From Mycobacterium sp. 852002-51971_SCH5477799-a (GTDB taxonomy: Bacteria; Actinomycetota; Actinomycetes; Mycobacteriales; Mycobacteriaceae): a DNA stretch of 64,000 bases. Of the stretch, positions 58,076 through 64,000 are shown piece after piece. Below the pieces are notes generated by a model that ran no database searches, was not told where the DNA came from, and was given only the letters and a program-made list of their open reading frames with translations. Every line of letters starts with the position of its first letter. Positions within the stretch are counted from its first letter, which is position 1. The DNA lies in contig NZ_LZIF01000106.1 in NCBI RefSeq assembly GCF_001667145.1, forward strand, positions 1-64,000, read 5' to 3'. The position numbers and the translations under genes are program-made.

Positions 58076-59206
58076 TCATCTGCCCTGTGGCTTGGACACA
58101 CGCTCCAGCGTGAGTTTCGGGGTAACCCGGCCACTCGAGTCAGTCCAAAGATCGTAAAATGCGACCCGGTTTTTGAGAAAAGCGATCACATCATCGTCCT
58201 CGTTCGGATCGTTTTCGTCCTCGATCAGACGTTTCAGCGCTGAATCGAAGCGATCAAGTTCTCTCGATGTGACAAAACGCGCGATCTCTGATGCCAGTCC
58301 GGGATCGTCCGGAACCCGTCGCCTGACCGCTTTATTGATTGCGCCCAGCGTTGTAGGTATATCGAGCAGGGCATGATCTTCCTCGACAAAGTAGGTCTCA
58401 ACCGGGCGGCCCTTGGTGGTAGTAATCTCAAGGTTTTGGGCGTTGCTCTTTTTCCTGAAGGTGTCCGCATAATTGGTCGAAGCCTGCAGGTCTCGTGGAA
58501 TGTAAACGTTGAGACGTTCGATCTGATCGATAGCTAATTCCCTAACCGGGCGCTTGTTCTCGTCGCGGAGGAAGGCCTTCGCATCAGTGCTTGATAATGC
58601 TTTCGCGGTGCGCTTCACCATGTTGGTGTAGTAGCCGAGAGCAAGGCCCGCCGTTGGGGAACCTTCGATCATTGGCCAACCCTTGTAGTACTCTGTAACC
58701 GGGTTATCGAATTTTCCCTGGGGACCAGGGTTGCGCATTTCGGCGAGCGCGGAATGGACCGTTTCTTCAATTGCCTCGCGCGCGGCGGCTGAGTCATCCA
58801 AATCCAAAACCAAGTGACGGTAGTGAGTGACGTCGAATGGGACATGCTCCGTCTGCTTGCGGAACCAGCCGAGTTTCGAATTTTTGTGCCGGACCATTAT
58901 CGTCGGTAGGCCGATGCTGTGCCGGATGCCCAGCTCATACATTACGCTTGGATTTCCGCCGGTTATATCGGCCACCACCAAATTTGCGCGATCGAGGTCG
59001 GCGATAACCTGCTGCATAATCTGCTTTTGCTCCGGGACATTTGGAGTCTTGACTTCATATCCGCTTTCTTTCAGCAATGGACGCAAAATTTCGTTTGCGA
59101 GACGCTTTTGTCGAGCCAAGTCCCGGGGGTTCTTCATGGGCCCGATAACAAAACAGACCTGGCCCAATTTATTCTTGGCACCACCACTCACCGGATGCGC
59201 GTCCAC
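58076..59206 (-). CDS. nucleoside-deoxyribosyltransferase-like / STING-like two-domain protein
   Basis: This encodes 376 residues from GTG 59206, chosen because GCGGAGG lies 5 bp upstream. Residues 16-106 are a deoxyribosyltransferase/TIR-like Rossmann domain: QVCFVIGPMKNPRDL, ANLVVADITGGNPSVMYELGIRHSIG, with Glu 91 as the likely nucleophile. Residues 166-360 carry segments as in bacterial STING: AGLALGYYTNMVKRTAKAL (186-204), LNVYIPRDL (232-240), and LLDIPTTLGAINKAV (280-294). Bacterial STING binds cyclic dinucleotides and drives NAD/nucleoside-degrading effectors. The STING assignment is by motif pattern only. It follows the RyR gene. Confidence 0.5.
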   Translation of the reverse strand: MDAHPVSGGAKNKLGQVCFVIGPMKNPRDLARQKRLANEILRPLLKESGYEVKTPNVPEQKQIMQQVIADLDRANLVVADITGGNPSVMYELGIRHSIGLPTIMVRHKNSKLGWFRKQTEHVPFDVTHYRHLVLDLDDSAAAREAIEETVHSALAEMRNPGPQGKFDNPVTEYYKGWPMIEGSPTAGLALGYYTNMVKRTAKALSSTDAKAFLRDENKRPVRELAIDQIERLNVYIPRDLQASTNYADTFRKKSNAQNLEITTTKGRPVETYFVEEDHALLDIPTTLGAINKAVRRRVPDDPGLASEIARFVTSRELDRFDSALKRLIEDENDPNEDDDVIAFLKNRVAFYDLWTDSSGRVTPKLTLERVSKPQGR

Positions 59207-59343
59207 TCTGGCCTCCGCCCTCGAAAATGACAAGCAAGAGTTAATGCAGTACAAAGCTTAGCATAGAGGCGGTATCAATGTCCATCGTCGTGCCAGGTAA
59301 ATCGCTGTTTTCGGTTCCTAAACCGCCACAGGATCGCGGCTTT

Positions 59344-59637
59344 TCATGTATTTCTATGAAGGGCCAGAGCGACCGTGGGAATGTACATGCGCACCTGTTC
59401 CCGGTCGCTCTCTTTCTCCTGATCCGTTAATGAATGGTATGGAGTCCACATTTGCTTCTCCCAGTGCGAGGCCCATTCAGGCGGGATGAGTAGCGAACCA
59501 TCTTCGTTCCTGTGACACTTTGAATGTAAGTAGCGCTGCCAATGAGACCAGCGTTCATGCTCGATAGCCGCGAGGTCTTCAATGACCGGGGGTGATCCCA
59601 AAGTTAACTCGATATCTCGTCGGGAAGGTAATGGCAT
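59344..59637 (-). CDS. mini RyR-domain protein
   Basis: This 97-residue protein reads IEDLAAIEHERWSHWQRYLHSK, then PPEWASHWEKQMWTPYHSLTDQEKESDREQVRMYIP. The features EHxxW, WxxPY, LxxxEKExDR match a ryanodine-receptor (RyR) repeat, a module found in phages and in nucleotide-signalling defence loci. It is soluble and carries no other domain. It sits between the caspase and the STING-like gene, transcribed with them. Ligand binding is inferred from the family. Confidence 0.6.
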   Translation of the reverse strand: MPLPSRRDIELTLGSPPVIEDLAAIEHERWSHWQRYLHSKCHRNEDGSLLIPPEWASHWEKQMWTPYHSLTDQEKESDREQVRMYIPTVALALHRNT

Positions 59638-59686
59638 CAGTTAACCGCTTTCAGCTTCCTGTCTAGACGCCTCACCCGAATACGCC

Positions 59687-60646
59687 TTATATCCGGCCGG
59701 CATCGACTAAGCCCCAGTAGTGCTTTCCGAGGGCCGTCAAACGGCAACCTGTCGAGTGCATGGCCGCGTAGTACATGTGCTCTTCATCGATTGGGACCAC
59801 AAGCTGGCACGCCCGGTACTTTTGTAAACCGGAGAAAATCTCCTCGTTCGGACTAACGTCCGCGTCCGCGGTAGGCTCATACGACGGGTCCAGGGGATAC
59901 TCGTAATCGGGCGCCGGAAACCACTCGGTGAGTTTACGCAGAATCGGCAAGGGCACTCGCGGCTTGCACCTTCGGATGTTTTCGAGCCGGTCGATATTCG
60001 CCTTGAATGTCGGCCGCTGCTCCCAGGCCCCGAAGGATTCCGAGAGGTAGGCGTACAGACCGGCTACGGTCACGTGGCCGAGCACGTCGGCGGCGCCACC
60101 GTCGAGGGCGCCCTCAAGGTAGGTGGAGAACTGTCCTCTCCCCTCGGCCGTCTCCATCGACGCTTCATCATTGCGGCTGGCCGTCAGCACGCCCAATCCA
60201 GTGCGTAAGTTCGCCAGGCCATTGTTCAAGGCCTCGATGGTTGTTGCGCCCCCAGAGAAGCAGCAATCGAGAATGACCGTGATCTCGGACACGGAGCTTG
60301 TGTTGATGCGAGCCAGGATCTCGGAGAACATCACTCCAGGGGTATTCTCCGTGGCGTCGGAGGTCGCAAGTGCGACGCCGCCATTGGTCCGAGAGCCGTG
60401 ACCTGCGAAATATAGGAGCGCATAGGTCGCTCCACCGGCCAGTAACTCGTCCACCATCTGGAGCAGCTTGTCGCGGCTCAATCGAGAGGAACCGTCCCGA
60501 ACACTCGCCAGTCGGCAGTCCAAATTCGGGCTGTCATCCTCGTTCTTCGTCAACAACGGTTGCAGAGCGGCGGCATCGTTCGCGCAACCCGACAGCGGAG
60601 AAAAGTTTTCGTAGTCGTCGATCCCGACCAGCAGCGCCCTCTTCAC
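59687..60646 (-). CDS. caspase-like peptidase (C14) with C-terminal accessory module
   Basis: This encodes 319 residues from GTG 60646 (AAGGGGGAA upstream). The caspase fold shows RALLVGIDDYENFSPLSGCANDA, the catalytic His 83 in LLYFAGHGSRT, and Cys 129 in VILDCCFSGGAT. About 45 C-terminal residues (NEEIFSGLQKYRACQL, AAMHSTGCRLTALGKHYWGLV) form a separate small module, perhaps winged-helix-like. Prokaryotic caspases in defence loci cleave self or target proteins after signal sensing. It lies 49 bp before the RyR gene. Confidence 0.78.
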   Translation of the reverse strand: MKRALLVGIDDYENFSPLSGCANDAAALQPLLTKNEDDSPNLDCRLASVRDGSSRLSRDKLLQMVDELLAGGATYALLYFAGHGSRTNGGVALATSDATENTPGVMFSEILARINTSSVSEITVILDCCFSGGATTIEALNNGLANLRTGLGVLTASRNDEASMETAEGRGQFSTYLEGALDGGAADVLGHVTVAGLYAYLSESFGAWEQRPTFKANIDRLENIRRCKPRVPLPILRKLTEWFPAPDYEYPLDPSYEPTADADVSPNEEIFSGLQKYRACQLVVPIDEEHMYYAAMHSTGCRLTALGKHYWGLVDAGRI

Positions 60647-60761
60647 AAATTCCCCCTTACCGGTGTGAATGCCGCCGTGTCGTACTCGATGAACGCGGCC
60701 CTCGGCGACATAGTTTCACTTCACGTTCGTGAACGGAGACGATTTGCCTAACCTTCCTTGG

Positions 60762-61298
60762 CTAGCCAACTCTTACCAGAACGAGGGTGAGGTACCCGGC
60801 GATATAAGTGAGCGCAAACAGAACTGGGATCAATTGCTCGATGTGTGACAGCGGCCAATATCGGCTCCTGTCCTTTCCTTCACCGAGCGCCCACCACTCC
60901 GCGCGCCAGAACGGCGAGGCGGGCAATCGTTCTTCGAGGGCGCCCACGACGCGGTACTTTGCGGTGTTGAGCAATTGGTAGCTGCGGACAAGGTAGAACC
61001 AGGCATAACACTGACCCAATATCGCGACCAGCGGAATCGCGAACCACCACGCCTCGACGCCGGTGGGACCCTTGAACATGGTGGCGATGAGGCCGACGAC
61101 TCCGGTGTTCAACGTCAAGAAGAAGGAATTTGTCAGCCCGCGGCGCGCACTAATTCGGTCGGCCATCTCGACGTAGAGTTTGTACTGCTCGAGCAGGGCG
61201 CTGTCATAAGACTCACTGGCGCCGTGGGCGCCAATCGCTTCCAGGGGCGCTTTGAAAAGCCGGACGTTGATCTCCGAATCGGTGTCATCCGCGGGCAT
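60762..61298 (-). CDS. small three-span membrane protein (RipA/SLATT-like)
   Basis: This encodes 178 residues from ATG 61298 (GAGGAGGAG upstream). A helical cytoplasmic segment YDSALLEQYKLYVEMADRISARR precedes membrane helices at about 56-76, 84-105 and 152-174. SARRGLTNSFFLTLNTGVVG resembles the RipA-like/SLATT membrane-effector families, which form pores or membrane complexes in conflict systems. It is first in the four-gene minus-strand cluster, 115 bp before the caspase. The assignment is tentative. Confidence 0.55.
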   Translation of the reverse strand: MPADDTDSEINVRLFKAPLEAIGAHGASESYDSALLEQYKLYVEMADRISARRGLTNSFFLTLNTGVVGLIATMFKGPTGVEAWWFAIPLVAILGQCYAWFYLVRSYQLLNTAKYRVVGALEERLPASPFWRAEWWALGEGKDRSRYWPLSHIEQLIPVLFALTYIAGYLTLVLVRVG

Positions 61299-61480
61299 TC
61301 CACTCCTCCTCGCGTCAACTGGGATAGTGCCACACGGGCTCGCGACGTGTCCTCGATCCGCTCTCCCGGGGGCAAGCTCGGTTCGCCGCCCCAGTTCAGC
61401 TTGAATAGCTGTTTAAATTCGAGGATTTGCGGCAGCATTGGCGATCAGCCGGGGTCGTCAACCCCGGAAGGCAAGGGGTT

Positions 61481-62833
61481 ATGTTGATTTCCCAGGTGCT
61501 GAACATGGATTTTCTATTGGCGGCCGCCGAGGACACCCGCTCAAACCTCGATGACTCGCTCGTCGAGCGAAGGCGGCGTACTTCCATCGATCAGGGTCCA
61601 CTGACACATATCTCAACTCACGACATTCGAGACGTCGTTGATGAGCTGGCACGCGCCCACCGCGCGAGCGCCGCCACGGCGAGCGTTAAGGCATCCGAGA
61701 TGTGGATGCCGCGAGACCCGATCCTTGCGATCCTGCAAACCGAACTCACTCGCGCGCTCCATGCACAGACGGGCTCCCTTATAACTGACACCGAGGGTCT
61801 CGCCTCGCTTCGCATCGCAGCCGACCCTGGCACGAGAGACGCGGAGCGCCGGCGAGCGTTCGGCAAGTTCGAGGTGACAAGGCCGAAGATTTTCAGCGAT
61901 CCGCGATGGGTATGGGCTGGTGTGGTCATCGCGTGGCACCGGTTCAAGAACAAGGCTCCTTTTGGGGGACTTCCCCAACAAGCGGTGCGGATCGCCGACG
62001 ACGCTCGCGTCGTTCTGCTCGGCGATTGGGGCTCAGGCTTGCCACGAGCACAGGCGGTCGCCAAGCGTATCCGCGACGTCCTCGATGAGGGGGTTGCCGA
62101 CAAACGCGAGCAGCATGTCGTGCACCTGGGCGACGTCTACTACACCGGGGCCAAGGAGGAATACACCGACAACTTCCTCGCCTATTGGCCGGTTCGGCCC
62201 GGAGAGCCGATCGGTTCCTACACCATCTGCGGCAACCATGACATGTACCGAGGCGGGCACGACTTCTACGCCACGGCACTAACCGATCCTCGATTTGATC
62301 GACAGGCTGACCGAAGCGTCTTCGCGCTAAAGAACAGCAATTGGCAATTTCTCGGTCTCGACACAGCGTACGAGGACCACCAGCTGTCGAACGGCCAAGT
62401 CGAGTGGGTTCACGAACAGCTAAGCGCCGCAGCCAATCTCAATACAGTCCTGCTGTCGCACCACCAGGGGTGGAGCGCCTACGAAGATGCTGGTGCGCAG
62501 CTGCGGGCACAACTCGCCGATGTGTTGGCGACCGAACGCGTGGACGCATGGTTTTGGGGCCATGAGCATCGCTGCCTCACGTACGACGCACAACACGGGG
62601 TCGGCTTTGCGTCTTGCCTAGGGCACGGCGGGGTGCCGGAATACCTAATCGCGCAGGACCCGCTCCCCTATCCGGTGGGGCTGCGATACGACTACCGGCT
62701 GAAACATGGAACAGGGTTAGAGCCGTGGAACACCTTCGGATTCGCCGTCATCGAGCTGAATGCCCGCGACATGGTTGTGCGCTACATCGACGAAAGGGGT
62801 GTCGAACACCACCGAGAGCATTTGCAAAGGTGA
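61481..62833 (+). CDS. metallophosphoesterase (calcineurin-like)
   Basis: This encodes 450 residues from ATG 61481 (AAGGGG upstream), with a longer TTG start possible. N-terminal 170 residues have no assigned domain. The phosphoesterase shows GDWGSG (181-186), HLGDVYYTG (216-223), GNHDMY (251-256), LSHHQGW and GHEHRC, the five metal motifs (first one GDWG variant). It hydrolyses phosphomono- or diesters with two metals. It is divergent from the membrane-caspase-RyR-STING-like cluster, and may process or cleave a nucleotide signal. Confidence 0.8.
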   Translation: MLISQVLNMDFLLAAAEDTRSNLDDSLVERRRRTSIDQGPLTHISTHDIRDVVDELARAHRASAATASVKASEMWMPRDPILAILQTELTRALHAQTGSLITDTEGLASLRIAADPGTRDAERRRAFGKFEVTRPKIFSDPRWVWAGVVIAWHRFKNKAPFGGLPQQAVRIADDARVVLLGDWGSGLPRAQAVAKRIRDVLDEGVADKREQHVVHLGDVYYTGAKEEYTDNFLAYWPVRPGEPIGSYTICGNHDMYRGGHDFYATALTDPRFDRQADRSVFALKNSNWQFLGLDTAYEDHQLSNGQVEWVHEQLSAAANLNTVLLSHHQGWSAYEDAGAQLRAQLADVLATERVDAWFWGHEHRCLTYDAQHGVGFASCLGHGGVPEYLIAQDPLPYPVGLRYDYRLKHGTGLEPWNTFGFAVIELNARDMVVRYIDERGVEHHREHLQR

Positions 62834-63251
62834 GCGCCGTCGGCGGGAACATCAACGCGGCAATTGCGGCCGCGCCTGCCTTGGTCGGCGATCCACCGGA
62901 CTCGACGGGGTTTCGATGGCACTTTGTGTCATCGCCGTGACTGGGCCCCCGCAGGCGCAAGCTTCTCAACGTAGGACGTCGGCAGTGTTCAACGCCATTT
63001 CAGTGAGCGCCCGAAAGGGATTCGAACCCCTAACCTTCTGATCCGTAGGCGGATTCAACGTCGTTACTCACGTTCGCCGGTGTTTGACGGCGGTTGAGCC
63101 TGGGGGTCCGAAACCACCTCTGGCCTGCAGGGATTCGTCCGCTTTGATGTGTATGAGTCCCCTGCCGTCCGAGGGCGTTTGGGGGTGAGTTCTAGATGAG
63201 TTGTGACACCGTCGTGACACCGAGCAAGTTGGTCATCCCTCGCAGGACGAA
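62834..63251. other. intergenic stretch at the probable island edge
   Basis: These 418 bp hold no convincing gene. Apart from the tRNA-like fragment at 63007-63048 they contain short frames only, without recognisable families. The stretch separates the metallophosphoesterase from the LuxR-type regulator and likely marks the junction between accessory and resident DNA. Confidence 0.5.
63007..63048 (-). repeat. 3' tRNA-Arg-like fragment, probable attachment site
   Basis: Read on the minus strand, 63048-63007 begins CTACGGATCAGAAGG, the anticodon loop (ACG) and 3' stem of a mycobacterial tRNA-Arg. It continues with the variable region, the T arm with TTCGAAT, and a 3' acceptor-like TCGGGCG. The sequence 5' of the anticodon loop (GAATCCGC and beyond) does not pair, so only the 3' half of a tRNA is present. 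Such 3' fragments are the attachment repeats left by integrases. No second copy is seen in the window. Confidence 0.65.
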
Positions 63252-64000
63252 TCAGGCGTGGCGTGTCGCTTCCTGGGCGAGCTGAACGCGCGAGGTGAGG
63301 CCGAGTTTGGTGTAGACGTGGATGAGGTGGGTTTGGACGGTGCGCGGTGAGACGAATAGCCGTATGGCGATGTCCTTGTTGCCGAGTCCCTCGCTGATCA
63401 GTCGCACTACGTCGCGCTCGGTGGGGGTGAGCGACGCCCACCCGCTGGCGGGGCGTTTGCGTTCGCCACGGCCGCGCTGCGCGTAAGCGATCGCGTCCTC
63501 GGTAGACAGGGCGGCGCCCTCGGCCCACGCGGATTCAAAGTCCTGCTCGCCCAAGGCATCACGAACCGCCGTCACCCCGGCTTCGTAGTCGGCATCCCAG
63601 AGCTTGAACCGCACCGCGCCCCTGCGTTCCCGTATGGCGTGTGCTGCACCGAAGAGGCGGGCGCCTTCGCGGTGGCTGCCGGCCTGGCCGGCCAGAGCGG
63701 CGAGGCATTCGAGAGTGTCGGATACGTGCAGGTAAGCCTCAACTTCGGCGGCACATGCGAGCGCGGCGTGGGCGTCGCGTTCGCCTTGTTCGGGCTCCCC
63801 TTGCGCGATCGCCACGCGGGCGCGCGTCAACAGCGCTACCGTCAGGTAAAAGCCGGTCGTGCTCGTGACCGCCTCGTCTGCCCCGCGGCGGGCAGCGAGC
63901 AGATCCCCGCCCGCCAGTGCGGCCTGCGCACTGATGGCTCGCTGTATCGCCGCCGTCTGGGGCAGGGCGCTCAGGTGCGGCCCGGCCTCGGTCGCGTCCT
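63252..64000 (-). CDS. LuxR-family regulator, C-terminal part (cut by window edge)
   Basis: An open frame runs from the window end to TGA at 63252: about 249 residues. The upstream part is Ala-rich helical, TPR-like repeats (AAIQRAISAQAALAGGDLLAA, AALACAAEVEAYLHVSDTLECLAAL). The end is a LuxR helix-turn-helix: LTPTERDVVRLISEGLGNKDIAIRLFVSPRTVQTHLIHVYTKLGLTSR. Large LuxR regulators with an N-terminal cyclase or NB-ARC-like ATPase and TPRs are common in mycobacteria. The N-terminal domain is outside the window, so the subgroup is unknown. Confidence 0.88.
   Translation of the reverse strand, partial: DATEAGPHLSALPQTAAIQRAISAQAALAGGDLLAARRGADEAVTSTTGFYLTVALLTRARVAIAQGEPEQGERDAHAALACAAEVEAYLHVSDTLECLAALAGQAGSHREGARLFGAAHAIRERRGAVRFKLWDADYEAGVTAVRDALGEQDFESAWAEGAALSTEDAIAYAQRGRGERKRPASGWASLTPTERDVVRLISEGLGNKDIAIRLFVSPRTVQTHLIHVYTKLGLTSRVQLAQEATRHA

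Noticed and set aside
57336..63251. Search for a CD-NTase/cGAS-like cyclase in the accessory block
   Set aside because: No translated frame shows a nucleotidyltransferase GS...DxD pattern, so a standard CBASS call is not made.
63064..63528. Reverse-strand frame of 154 codons near the LuxR gene
   Set aside because: It overlaps the LuxR helix-turn-helix gene in another frame and shows only Arg/Thr-rich sequence.
1..64000. CRISPR array, rRNA operon, complete insertion sequence
   Set aside because: No regularly spaced repeats, no rRNA sequence and no transposase with terminal repeats were seen; only the 13E12 fragment and the tRNA 3' fragment suggest mobility.

Overview
The window looks like chromosomal DNA from a non-tuberculous Mycobacterium. 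It is GC-rich and uses many GTG starts and 4-bp ATGA/GTGA gene overlaps. It carries typical mycobacterial families: WS/DGAT acyltransferase, CelA1-like GH6 cellulase, cutinase, LpqH-type 19-kDa lipoprotein, TcrXY two-component system, Rv3767c-type methyltransferase and a 13E12-repeat remnant. From about 34.4 to 56 kb the gene order follows, from memory, M. tuberculosis Rv3752c-Rv3768 (tadA, tyrA, proZWVX, Rv3760, Rv3761c, Rv3762c, lpqH, tcrYX, Rv3767c, Rv3768), interrupted by an extra catabolic block at 42.3-48.4 kb. A true methylisocitrate lyase gene (prpB) also argues against the M. tuberculosis complex.

Layout. 0-10 kb: a 13E12 fragment, small secreted and phage-like proteins, a P450 beside a decayed hydrolase remnant, Nudix and WS/DGAT genes, then an SDR and a divergent translationally coupled operon (DapB-like oxidoreductase, mini-VOC protein, SDR, TetR) sharing a palindromic operator. 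10-18.5 kb: PrpR divergent from prpD-prpB-prpC, with pyruvate carboxylase only 5 bp behind prpC. Propionyl-CoA disposal and oxaloacetate supply therefore sit together. 18.5-27 kb: two catabolic operons (flavin monooxygenase/CoA-transferase/CitE-like lyase with divergent GntR; sulfotransferase/metallo-beta-lactamase/VOC/LLM oxidoreductase) and a DUF2237 gene. 27-34.3 kb: secreted proteins: a GH5-like hydrolase, a DUF4185-like protein with a possible type VII signal domain, two tandem paralogues, a CAP protein, a GH6 cellulase and a cutinase.

34.4-57.3 kb: tRNA-Ser(CGA), tadA and its partner, tyrA, a ProXVWZ-type osmoprotectant ABC transporter, an inserted ACAD11-like split operon (APH-type kinase, SDR, acyl-CoA dehydrogenase, TetR, quinone oxidoreductase) behind a 23-bp palindrome, an alkyl sulfatase, lpqH, tcrXY, two small membrane proteins behind a SigF-like promoter, and further conserved genes.

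57.4-63.05 kb is accessory and the most interesting part. On the minus strand it encodes a small multi-pass membrane protein (RipA/SLATT-like), a caspase-fold protease, a mini RyR-domain protein and a nucleoside-deoxyribosyltransferase-like protein whose C-terminal half resembles bacterial STING. A metallophosphoesterase is divergent and a secreted 2H-phosphoesterase-like gene follows. No CD-NTase cyclase is visible. The block ends at a 3' tRNA-Arg-like fragment, as expected for an island attachment site. The domains suggest an abortive-infection or nucleotide-signalling defence system. The window ends inside a LuxR-type regulator.
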